This document shows positions 34,427 to 42,430 of a DNA stretch of 64,000 nt, piece after piece. The stretch covers positions 930,001 to 994,000 of the forward strand of contig JAUFSD010000004.1 in assembly GCA_033030425.1 (NCBI GenBank), read 5' to 3'. The translations under genes were made by a program, and so were the position numbers. This DNA comes from Verpa conica (taxonomy: Eukaryota; Ascomycota; Pezizomycetes; Pezizales; Morchellaceae). The notes under the pieces were generated by a model, which had not been told where the DNA came from, did no database searches, and saw nothing but the letters and a program-made list of their open reading frames with translations. The stretch's first letter is position 1. Every line of letters starts with the position of its first letter.

Positions 34427-35674
34427 ATGACCACCCCAGAATTCAGTTTTCCCCCAACTCTTACAGAGTTCGAGGCACAACTCGCCGACGCCCCCACCCT
34501 ATACGCCAATCTGAAAGAAGCATTTGAGGGCCTCATCGCACAAAGAAACGAAGCAATCAGGGGCTACCAGGGCTCCCAGGCCGCTCTCCAACAGTCCATG
34601 GACGCGTACGACCGCCTGGAAAAAGAGAAGTCAGACGGCCCGATCAAAGAAACACAAGAAACTCCCTTACCACCGCCCATGACCACTCCAACTACATCCC
34701 ATCGGTCAGAAAAAATGCCAGACCCTGCCCCCTTCAACGGGGACCGAACGAAACTTCCCAACTTCCTTGCCATGATGAGAGTCAAGCTGGTAGGAAATGC
34801 CGACCGGTTCGCCAGCGAAGAAGCCAAGGTGATGTATATCATCAGCAGGCTGGAAGGAAAGGCAATGGACCAAATCGAACCTCTTCTCGCAGACACCACG
34901 ACACCCTTCACCACCACCACCGCGATGTACAAATACCTCCAGGAATCCTTCGGCGACCCAGATCCACACGGCACAGCTCAGGAAGAACTCAGGACCCTAA
35001 CACAAGGCAAGCGAGACTTCGCGGCCTTCTACTCAGACTTTCTCCGTATCATGGGGAAACTCAAATACGACGACACAGCCAAAAAGGATGCTCTACGAAC
35101 CCGCCTCTCCGACGCCATGAAAGATGCCTTGGTGGTCACCCCAGTTAAAGAACAATACGATGATTTTGTTAAAGATCTGATGGCCCTAGACGGCAGGGTA
35201 AGGGCTAGACAACAGGAAAAGAAAGGAGGAACCCCCCGCAATGACATAGGACAATTCTCGGCCCCCGCACCTTACGTTCCACACCCGTCTCACTCCCCCG
35301 GCGGATACACCCCTATGGATCTCTCAGCCTTTCAGGCTCGCCCCCAATTTTCTTCCCGCCCCCCACTAGAACAAAGATACGTCTTCGTAAATGGCTCCAG
35401 ACGCACCTCCCCCGCTGAAAAACAATGGAGGAGGGACAACAATCGTTGTGGTTACTGTGCAGCCCCCGATCACGTATACGCCAACTGCCCACAAGGCAAA
35501 CAGCTCCAGAAACCTCCGGTTATGAGGGGAGCAGCTCTTTCCGCCCCGAGCGGACCAATTCAACAGGCCGGCGCGCCTCCATCTCCTTTGTCTAACAATC
35601 CATTTCGTTCAGCTAATAATTCTTCTGTTTCTTCTCCTTCCTCTTCTTCGGTTCAGGGTTTTCATCAGTCCTAG
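34427..35674 (+). CDS. gag: Gag polyprotein of the Gypsy element
   Basis: Capsid/nucleocapsid protein of about 415 residues, forming the virus-like particle that packages retroelement RNA. The start at 34427 (MTTPEFSFPPT) is chosen because it is the first ATG with good context outside the LTR; the frame itself is open from inside the LTR. A coiled-coil-like N-terminus is followed by the retrotransposon gag domain (PAPFNGDRTKLPNFLAMMRV..; DFAAFYSDFLRIMGKL). A CCHC zinc knuckle follows (CGYCAAPDHVYANC, spacing C-x2-C-x4-H-x4-C). The Ser/Pro-rich tail ends at the UAG in the frameshift hairpin. Confidence 0.92.
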   Translation: MTTPEFSFPPTLTEFEAQLADAPTLYANLKEAFEGLIAQRNEAIRGYQGSQAALQQSMDAYDRLEKEKSDGPIKETQETPLPPPMTTPTTSHRSEKMPDPAPFNGDRTKLPNFLAMMRVKLVGNADRFASEEAKVMYIISRLEGKAMDQIEPLLADTTTPFTTTTAMYKYLQESFGDPDPHGTAQEELRTLTQGKRDFAAFYSDFLRIMGKLKYDDTAKKDALRTRLSDAMKDALVVTPVKEQYDDFVKDLMALDGRVRARQQEKKGGTPRNDIGQFSAPAPYVPHPSHSPGGYTPMDLSAFQARPQFSSRPPLEQRYVFVNGSRRTSPAEKQWRRDNNRCGYCAAPDHVYANCPQGKQLQKPPVMRGAALSAPSGPIQQAGAPPSPLSNNPFRSANNSSVSSPSSSSVQGFHQS

Positions 35675-35699
35675 AGCAGCCAGGTGGCTCTACTCTAGG
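35656..35699 (+). promoter_or_regulatory. -1 ribosomal frameshift signal between gag and pol
   Basis: In the gag frame the bases read G GGT TTT (35656-35662), a canonical X XXY YYZ slippery heptamer. After a 7-nt spacer comes a hairpin: cctagag (35670-35676) pairs with ctctagg (35693-35699), and agcc (35678-35681) with ggct (35686-35689), closing the loop aggt. The gag stop TAG (35672-35674) lies inside the stem. The pol frame is -1 relative to gag and open through the whole region. Confidence 0.8.
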
Positions 35700-38600
35700 A
35701 CCGTCTAAGGTTTCTACAATTTCTGCGTTTTCTATTTCAGGGTTTTCAGTGTCAGACATCAATGTGGAGGACAAATTGGATGGGGATCATTTGGTCATTT
35801 CGTGTACTCTTTCGAATAATACAAAAACTATCCAAACTCATGCATTGATTGACACTGGAGCTTCGGGATTCGCTTTTATCGATGAAACCTTCGCGCGCCA
35901 CCATCAGTTATCATTAACACCTCTGAAAACTCCTAGGGAGTTAGAGGTTATCGACGGACGACCAGTATCCTCTGGCCAAATCACGCATCTTGCACATCTA
36001 GGCCTCTCAGTTAAGTCACACAGAGAGCACGCTCCATTTTTCGTAACAACTTTAGGGCAATATCCTCTAGTTTTGGGCATCCCCTGGCTCAAACACCACG
36101 ATGTATCACTCCGATTCAAACATAACTACATTAAGTTTGGATCGGAATTTTGCAAAAAGAACTGCACCTCCTCTCACGTTCCCGTCGTATCCCCAGGCAT
36201 TCCCCCACCAGATAAGACAAAAATTCACCTCATAGGCTCCGCCGCCTTCTGCCGACTGTCCCGAAAGAAAAACGTTCAGGTGTTCTCACTGTCCCTTTAC
36301 GAAATTAACAAAGTAATAGACAATAAGACCACCAAAGAAGAATGGAGGCAACGAATTCCGGTGGAGTATCACGAATACCTGGACATGTTTGACGAAAAGC
36401 TCTCAAGAAATTTACCCCCTCAACGACCCTACGATCACAAAATTCCTCTGAAAGAAGGAAGGGAACCACCATTTGGACCACTGTATGGCATGACAAGGGA
36501 AGAACTTATAGTTCTTAAGGAATACATCGAAGACAACATGGCCAAAGGGTTTATCAGAGATAGCTCCTCCCCTGCAGGATCACCAGTGCTGTTTGTTAAA
36601 AAATCCGATGGATCACTTCGTCTCTGTGTCGACTATCGGGGGCTTAACGAGGTAACAATAAAAAACCGATATCCACTTCCCCTCATTCGGGAAACGCTGG
36701 ACAGACTCGCCAAGGCCAAATGGTACACCAAACTAGACCTCCGTATGGGCTACAACCAGATAAGGATGGCCCTAGGAGAGGAATGGAAAACGGCATTTAG
36801 GACAAGGTACGGGCATTACGAGTACACGGTTATGCCCTTTGGCCTCACTAACGCTCCTGCCACATTTCAACACTTTGTGAACGACTGCCTGAGAGAATAC
36901 CTGGACCAATTTTGCACCGCCTATCTAGACGACATCCTTATTTATAGCAACACCCTCGAAGAACATAAGGTTCACGTTAAGAAAGTTCTGCAAACACTAA
37001 GCGAAAACGGAGTACTGCTAAAACCGGAAAAGTGCGAATTTCACTGCCAAAAAACAACGTACTTAGGGCTCATTATTTCCCCCGAAGGAATTAGCATGGA
37101 CACAAAAAAGGTATCTGCAGTCATGGATTGGACCCGGCCTAAACATCTTAAGGATCTCCAAGCCTTTTTAGGCTTCGCCAACTTTTACCGAAGGTTCATC
37201 AAAGACTTCTCTAAACTAGCCGCCCCTCTCACGGCATTGTCGAAAAAGGAACCAGGGACCAAAGAACACGTACCCTTTGTTTGGACAGCAACCCACCAAT
37301 TCGCCTTTGACACGCTAAAAACAGCCTTCACTTCAGCACCGGTACTAATGCACTTTGACCCGGAGAAACCTATCATGGTGGAAACAGACGCCTCTGATTA
37401 CGTGTCCGCAGGAGTGTTATCTCAAAAAGACGACCAAGGAATCCTACACCCAGTAGCATTCTTTTCCAAGAAACACTCCCCAGCTGAATGCAATTACGAG
37501 ATTTACGATAAGGAACTGTTGGCCATTATTAGAAGCTTTGAAGAATGGAGACCAGAATTGGAGGGAGCCGCCTTCCCCATCGCCGTCATCTCGGATCATA
37601 AGAACTTGGAATATTTTATGACCACCAAGAATCTTAACAGGAGACAGGCACGATGGGCCGAATACTTATCCCGTTTTAATTTCGTTATCACCTATCGACC
37701 AGGCAAACAAGGAGGAAAACCAGACGCATTGACAAGGAGATCAGGAGACCTCCCTGAAGAGGGGGATGAAAGAATCCAACATCAGAGTCAGACAGTGCTG
37801 AAAAAGGAGAATTTGGATCCCAAGTTAAGTTTGTTGGCGGGTACTTTGATAAACGAACCCGCTGAAATGACTGTCACTCTTACAAAATTGATACAAGAAG
37901 CACTAGAAGCTGACCCATTCCCACAAAAGGTTCTAGATATGTTGAACAGGAACGAAAAGAAATCAGCAGAGATTTCTCTAGGCGAGTGCACCAACGTCAA
38001 CGGACTACTTCACTATCGCGGACTATTGTATATTCCCAATTACGATCCCCTTCGCTTGCAGATTCTTAAGGAACACCACGACGCACCGGCAGCAGGACAT
38101 CCAGGCAGGGAAAAGACCTTCGAAATGATCAGTCGACATTACTTCTGGCCAAAGATGCGCGAGTACATTGGACGCTACACCAGGAACTGTCACATCTGCC
38201 AAAGAAGCAAGCCGAGCACACACGGTAAATACGGTGTCCTCCGCCCCTTACCCATCCCAGAGCAGCCATGGCAAGAAATATCAATGGACTTCGTCACCGG
38301 TCTACCAGAAAGCAACGGGTTCGATGCCATACTAGTGGTAGTGGACAGACTTTCAAAGATGCGCCACTTTATCCCCTGCCACACCACGACGGACGCCAAT
38401 CAGGTAGCCAAACTTTATTTACACCAGGTCTGGAAACTACATGGAATACCCACACATATCACCTCGGATAGGGGCACCCAGTTCACAGCCAAATTCTGGA
38501 AGGCCTTATGCAAACACCTGAAAATCGAAGCTCGTATGTCAACCGCCTACCACCCGGAAACAGATGGCCAGACCGAAAGGACGAACGCCATTATGGAACA

Positions 38601-39429
38601 ATACCTTCGCGCCTACGTCTCCTATCAACAGGACGATTGGAGCGAATGGCTACCCATGGCGGAATTCGCAGCCAATAATCAAGTTTCGGAAACCACTAAA
38701 ACAACCCCCTTTTTTGCCAACTATGGGTTTCACCCCCGGTTCCAAACTAGTCTCACCCCGCAAGGGCGAACCCCCCCCGAGCTAGATGCCAAAAGCTTTG
38801 CCTCCCGAATGGTGGAACTTCACGGGTGGCTAAGAACACAAATGAGGACGGCCCAAGACAAACAGGAACAATATGTTAACGCACACCGTACCCCTGCCCC
38901 CCGGTATCAAGTAGGAGATGAGGTTTTCGTTTCCTTAAGAAACATTCGAACAACAAGGAATTCCAGGAAACTCGATTGGAAGAAAGCCGGCCCCTACCCC
39001 ATAAAAAGGATTGTTAGCCCCTACGCCTACGAGATAGAACTCCCCCCCACCATGCCCAATCACCCGGTATTTCATGTGTCACTTTTAGAACCTACGGCCA
39101 CCGACCCACTACCAGGACAGATACAGTCACCCCCGCCACCCGTTATTACTCGAGGGGAACAGGAGTGGGAAGTGGAAGAGATTTTGGACTCTAAGGTGGT
39201 CCGAGGCACCCCCAGTTACTACGTGAAATGGACCGGTTACCAGCAACCCTCTTGGGAACCTGCGGACTATCACGAGGAAACAGCAGCGGTAGATATTTTT
39301 CATCAGCAATACCCCGGAAAACCAGGACCATGGGACTCGACACCTCGCAGGAGCTCGCGACTAAAAGGGGGGGCTACTTTCACGGACACAAGGAGGATAA
39401 CAGGCGACAACTCATGCACGCGAGGATAA
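35662..39429 (+). CDS. pol: Pol polyprotein (PR-RT-RH-IN-chromodomain)
   Basis: Made as a Gag-Pol fusion by -1 frameshifting; no ATG lies near the beginning of this frame. Counting from 35749: aspartic protease ALIDTGASG (about residue 35), reverse transcriptase with YLDD (about 392), RNase H beginning at VETDASDY (about 544), integrase zinc finger (HHDAPAAGHPG..CHICQRS). The catalytic triad is in MDFVTG, SDRGTQF and DGQTERTN, with exactly 35 residues between the second Asp and the Glu. A C-terminal chromodomain (EWEVEEILDSKVVRG..YYVKWTGY..PSWEP) marks it as a chromovirus and probably steers integration to particular chromatin. The frame is intact. The last 17 codons lie inside the 3' LTR. 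Confidence 0.95.
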   Translation, partial: SSVLEQPGGSTLGPSKVSTISAFSISGFSVSDINVEDKLDGDHLVISCTLSNNTKTIQTHALIDTGASGFAFIDETFARHHQLSLTPLKTPRELEVIDGRPVSSGQITHLAHLGLSVKSHREHAPFFVTTLGQYPLVLGIPWLKHHDVSLRFKHNYIKFGSEFCKKNCTSSHVPVVSPGIPPPDKTKIHLIGSAAFCRLSRKKNVQVFSLSLYEINKVIDNKTTKEEWRQRIPVEYHEYLDMFDEKLSRNLPPQRPYDHKIPLKEGREPPFGPLYGMTREELIVLKEYIEDNMAKGFIRDSSSPAGSPVLFVKKSDGSLRLCVDYRGLNEVTIKNRYPLPLIRETLDRLAKAKWYTKLDLRMGYNQIRMALGEEWKTAFRTRYGHYEYTVMPFGLTNAPATFQHFVNDCLREYLDQFCTAYLDDILIYSNTLEEHKVHVKKVLQTLSENGVLLKPEKCEFHCQKTTYLGLIISPEGISMDTKKVSAVMDWTRPKHLKDLQAFLGFANFYRRFIKDFSKLAAPLTALSKKEPGTKEHVPFVWTATHQFAFDTLKTAFTSAPVLMHFDPEKPIMVETDASDYVSAGVLSQKDDQGILHPVAFFSKKHSPAECNYEIYDKELLAIIRSFEEWRPELEGAAFPIAVISDHKNLEYFMTTKNLNRRQARWAEYLSRFNFVITYRPGKQGGKPDALTRRSGDLPEEGDERIQHQSQTVLKKENLDPKLSLLAGTLINEPAEMTVTLTKLIQEALEADPFPQKVLDMLNRNEKKSAEISLGECTNVNGLLHYRGLLYIPNYDPLRLQILKEHHDAPAAGHPGREKTFEMISRHYFWPKMREYIGRYTRNCHICQRSKPSTHGKYGVLRPLPIPEQPWQEISMDFVTGLPESNGFDAILVVVDRLSKMRHFIPCHTTTDANQVAKLYLHQVWKLHGIPTHITSDRGTQFTAKFWKALCKHLKIEARMSTAYHPETDGQTERTNAIMEQYLRAYVSYQQDDWSEWLPMAEFAANNQVSETTKTTPFFANYGFHPRFQTSLTPQGRTPPELDAKSFASRMVELHGWLRTQMRTAQDKQEQYVNAHRTPAPRYQVGDEVFVSLRNIRTTRNSRKLDWKKAGPYPIKRIVSPYAYEIELPPTMPNHPVFHVSLLEPTATDPLPGQIQSPPPPVITRGEQEWEVEEILDSKVVRGTPSYYVKWTGYQQPSWEPADYHEETAAVDIFHQQYPGKPGPWDSTPRRSSRLKGGATFTDTRRITGDNSCTRG
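39362..39374 (+). promoter_or_regulatory. Polypurine tract of the Gypsy element
   Basis: The purine run aaaagggggggg-like sequence just upstream of the 3' LTR (separated by ctac) is where plus-strand DNA synthesis would be primed. It lies within the pol coding frame (Lys-Gly-Gly). Confidence 0.6.
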
Positions 39430-39790
39430 AAGGGTGAGTCGTAGCGACGACTCATGCGCGCAAGGATAACAGGGTGAGTCGTAGCGACGACTCACGCACG
39501 CAAGGATAAAAAAGGAAGGAAGGAAGGGGGGAATTAGGGTATAAATAGGGAGCTTCGCTCCCCTCTTGTAGATGGTTTTCTTCTTCTTTCTTTACGCAAC
39601 GTCTTCTCAGTTAGCTTTAATAAGAACTTTCTTCTTTCGCTGCCTCTCTGCTGTTTCATCGCTTCGCGATCGCTGAACCCACTACGATTACTTCACAAAC
39701 CCTTGGTATTTTGCTTGTAACGGATAGTTACCTTGCCATTGAGTTAGTTGTATCTTGTGGTTACGTTGTCCCTACGCTGCCCCCTTGAAA
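39378..39790 (+). repeat. 3' LTR of the Gypsy element (413 bp)
   Basis: Same ends as the 5' LTR. Identical to it for the first 117 bp, including the last pol codons, then roughly one difference per 7-8 bases by eye, with small indels around 39495-39600. TATA box and acgcaacgt leader motif are preserved. Confidence 0.92.
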
Positions 39791-40637
39791 AAAGCGTTGG
39801 TTACTAAAAGCTCTGTAACTTTTGCTAAAATGGTCCGATTTCAAATCTGATTGCACCTATGGATTCGCAGCACTGTCCCCCATATACCCTCCGAGTTTGG
39901 TTCGGTTGGACGAATTTTCCTGACGGTTTTGGGGTTATTTTTGGGGTCCAAAACTTGTCTTTTTGTTAGGGAATCTGCAACTCAGGGGGGCCCCTTCTGC
40001 AAACGGCGGGTGGCACAGTGGGGCGCCTCGCGGGTGTTAGAAAACACAGAGTCCCCTAGGTAGGGTAACCCACTGGTGATTCCTGCCGTTGCTTAGATTC
40101 CCTTCCCACGTTCCTAGTCCAACCTGGGGACGTGGCGGAGAGGTAATCTTGATCCATAAGGACCTTAGGGCGAAGCACAAGGCGTAGCCCCGTATGGTTC
40201 GATTCGTGACGCCACCAGGTTAATTATTATTTTTGCTGGCGGCCCTAACTACTAAGCATAGCTTTGCTCTCATCTCATGGCTCTTGGCCTCCCATAAGAT
40301 TGGCCATTAGTGAAGCCGTTGTTATTCCTCCTAGAGGAACAGGAGCTTAACTCTGTTCATGGAGGCAACTGCTTCAGTCTCATTGCACTAGTATCTTCCG
40401 TAGCTATAAGCTACAGACGCATTACTCTGGTCTCTGTCGCATACCGATGACGGTGAGCTTCGCTCCGTCCTAGGGGCTTGCCAGCTCGCTTAGGAATCGG
40501 GCTATCATAGTAATGACTTTCCTTAGTATCTATTGACCGGAATAGGATAGCTAGTCCTATCCCTCAAGGGAGATCCTTAGGTGTCTCTATATGGAGAGGT
40601 ACTTAAGACTAGTCATGACGATGGTTAAATCGTCACA
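39791..40637 (+). mobile_element. Solo LTR-like repeat, copy B, right part (TSD GAAAC)
   Basis: Continues copy B from aaagcgttgg and ends cgtcaca followed by GAAAC (40638-40642), matching GAAAC before the left part (33556-33560). With the Gypsy element and one AAAGC removed, copy B would be about 1.26 kb, the same as copies A and C. Confidence 0.85.
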
Positions 40638-40721
40638 GAAACAATAAAGAAATCCCAAAGTGGTTAGTGCCATAACCGCATCCAGAACAAGTAAAACAAA
40701 GAACAAAGTAACACAGCAGGG

Positions 40722-41980
40722 TGTAACGGGGGCACTCCCAGGGGAGTACTGCCGTACCAAAAAAAACCAACAACCTTCCCTTCTGACGAGAAGCTTCAGC
40801 AGCGAGACTTAGAACCGCTCGTCAACACGGAAGGTCGACAGTCCCTAGGCAAAACAGGAATAAGGATTTTTAAGGGTTGCAAACTAAAGACTTTAAAAGG
40901 CTCTGCTTCCCAGGGGAAGACAAACGTCTTTAGCGAAGAGTATGAGGGTCTCTGAACAACGGTTGTTCGTTGACTAGCAAGAATGATTGTCCTGGGGGGA
41001 AGGACGGGTTTAAGCTATGATTTTGATTGCGAGCAAGCTGCCAAGAAGCGGGGGAACAATTCCTCCGTGCTTGGAAATCAACTGAGTCTAGAGCGCCCCT
41101 AAGAACTAGCGGGGTCGATAGACTAGCGACTAAAAAGCGTTGGTTACTAAAAACTCTGTAACTATTGCTAAAATGGTCCGATTTCAAATCCGATTGCACC
41201 TATGGATTCGCAGCACTGTCCCCCATATACCCTCCGAGTTTGGTTTGGTTGGACGAATTTTCCTGACGGTTTTGGGGTTATTTTTGGGGTCCAAAACTTG
41301 TCTTTTTGTTAGGGAATCAGCAACTCAGGGGGGCCCCCTCTGCAAACGGCGGGTGGCACAGTGGGGCGCCTCGCGGGTGTTAGAAAACACAGAGTCCCCT
41401 AGGCAGGGTAACCCACTGGTGATTCCTGCCGTTGCTTAGATTCCTTTCCCACGTTCCTAGTCCAACCTGGGGACGTGGCGGAGAGGTAATCTTGATCCAT
41501 AAGGACCTTAGGGCGAAGCACAAGGCATAGCCCCGTATGGTTCGATTCGTGACGCCGCCAGGTTAATTATTATTTTTGCTGGCGGCCCTAACTACTAAGC
41601 ATAGCTTTGCTCTTGTCTCACGGCTCTCGGCCTCCCATAAGGTTGGCCATCAGCGAAGCCGTTGTTATTCCTCCTAGAGGAACAGGAGCTTAACTCTGTT
41701 CATGGAGGCAACTGCTTCAGTCTCATTGCACTAGTATCTCCCGTAGCTATACGCTATAGACGCATTACTCTGGTCTCTGTCGCATACCGACGACGGTGAG
41801 CTTCGCTCCGTCCTAGGAGCTCGCCAGCTCGCTTAGGGGTCGGGCTATCATAGTAATGACTTTCCTTAGTATCTATTGACCGAAATAGGATAGCTAGTCC
41901 TATCCCTCAAGGGAGATCCTCGGGCGTCTCTATGTGGAGAGGTACTTGAGACTAGTCATGACGATGGTTAGATCGTCACA
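40722..41980 (+). mobile_element. Solo LTR-like repeat, copy C (1,259 bp, TSD CAGGG)
   Basis: tgtaacggggg..cgtcaca flanked by CAGGG (40717-40721, 41981-41985). Same orientation as A and B and only 84 bp from copy B. Its frame at 41140-41439 is longer than the matching frame in A only because scattered substitutions remove stops; this argues against coding. Confidence 0.8.
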
Positions 41981-42017
41981 CAGGGGCGGTTACAGCCTGC
42001 TTGCTTGCTTGCTGCCT

Positions 42018-42430
42018 GCTGTCGCACTAGAAGTCGTCTGGGGGTCATGTCGAGGCGTAGGACACAAGATGTTCGTACCGTCACGGGTAGGTTGTTCACT
42101 TAGTGGCCCGAAGGCTGCTGGGGGCTTGCTGGGGATGCTGGAGGCTTGCTGGAGGTCTTGGGAGGGGTCTTGCTACAGCTATTGCGCTGGGGGTCTCTGG
42201 AGGTCACGTCAACACGTCGGACAAGGAGGGGTTCATACCTCGATGGGTAGGTTATTTGCTTGGTAGCCCGGAGGCTGCTGGAGCCTTGCTGGAGGTCCTA
42301 GGGGGTCCTGCTGCTGCTGTCACGCTGGAGGTCCTCTGGGGGTCACATTGACGCGTCGGACACGGGGTGTTTGTACCAATTCGAGTATGCTGTTTGCTTG
42401 GTGGCCTGGGGCTACTACCAAAGGCAGGCA
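42018..42430 (+). repeat. Degenerate tandem repeat, about three units of 140-160 bp
   Basis: Units start near 42018, 42180 and 42320 and share the order: gcnctgg..gtc, ggggtca, cg..gga-ca-g, a Gly-rich gttcgtacc/gttcatacc segment, gggtagg/ttgcttggtagcccg, ctgctgg..cttgctggagg. G/T-rich on the plus strand. The ORFs in it (41934-42351) are translations of the repeat and are not believed to be genes. Confidence 0.6.

Larger units (their letters stand above)
33977..39790 (+). mobile_element. Intact Ty3/Gypsy chromovirus retrotransposon, 5,814 bp
   Basis: LTRs at 33977-34384 and 39378-39790 enclose gag and pol with the order protease, reverse transcriptase, RNase H, integrase and chromodomain. 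AAAGC flanks both ends (33972-33976, 39791-39795), and the host repeat is colinear across the gap, so the insertion is exact. LTR ends are tttca..tgaaa, not the common TG..CA. There is no envelope gene. Both frames are open and all catalytic motifs are present, so the element may be active or recently so. It is nested inside copy B of the 1.26-kb repeat and is therefore younger than it. Confidence 0.95.

Noticed and set aside
34564..34974. Antisense ORFs inside gag (136 and 87 codons)
   Set aside because: Shadow frames of the gag coding sequence; no independent evidence.
35653..35749. Intron between gag and pol, because ttcagggttttca occurs twice (35653 and 35737)
   Set aside because: The pol frame is open right through, no good donor precedes it, and the heptamer plus hairpin explains the frame change. 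The short duplication remains unexplained.
41934..42351. Gly/Leu-rich ORFs over the tandem repeats
   Set aside because: The frame follows the repeat unit and begins inside copy C; best explained by repeat composition.
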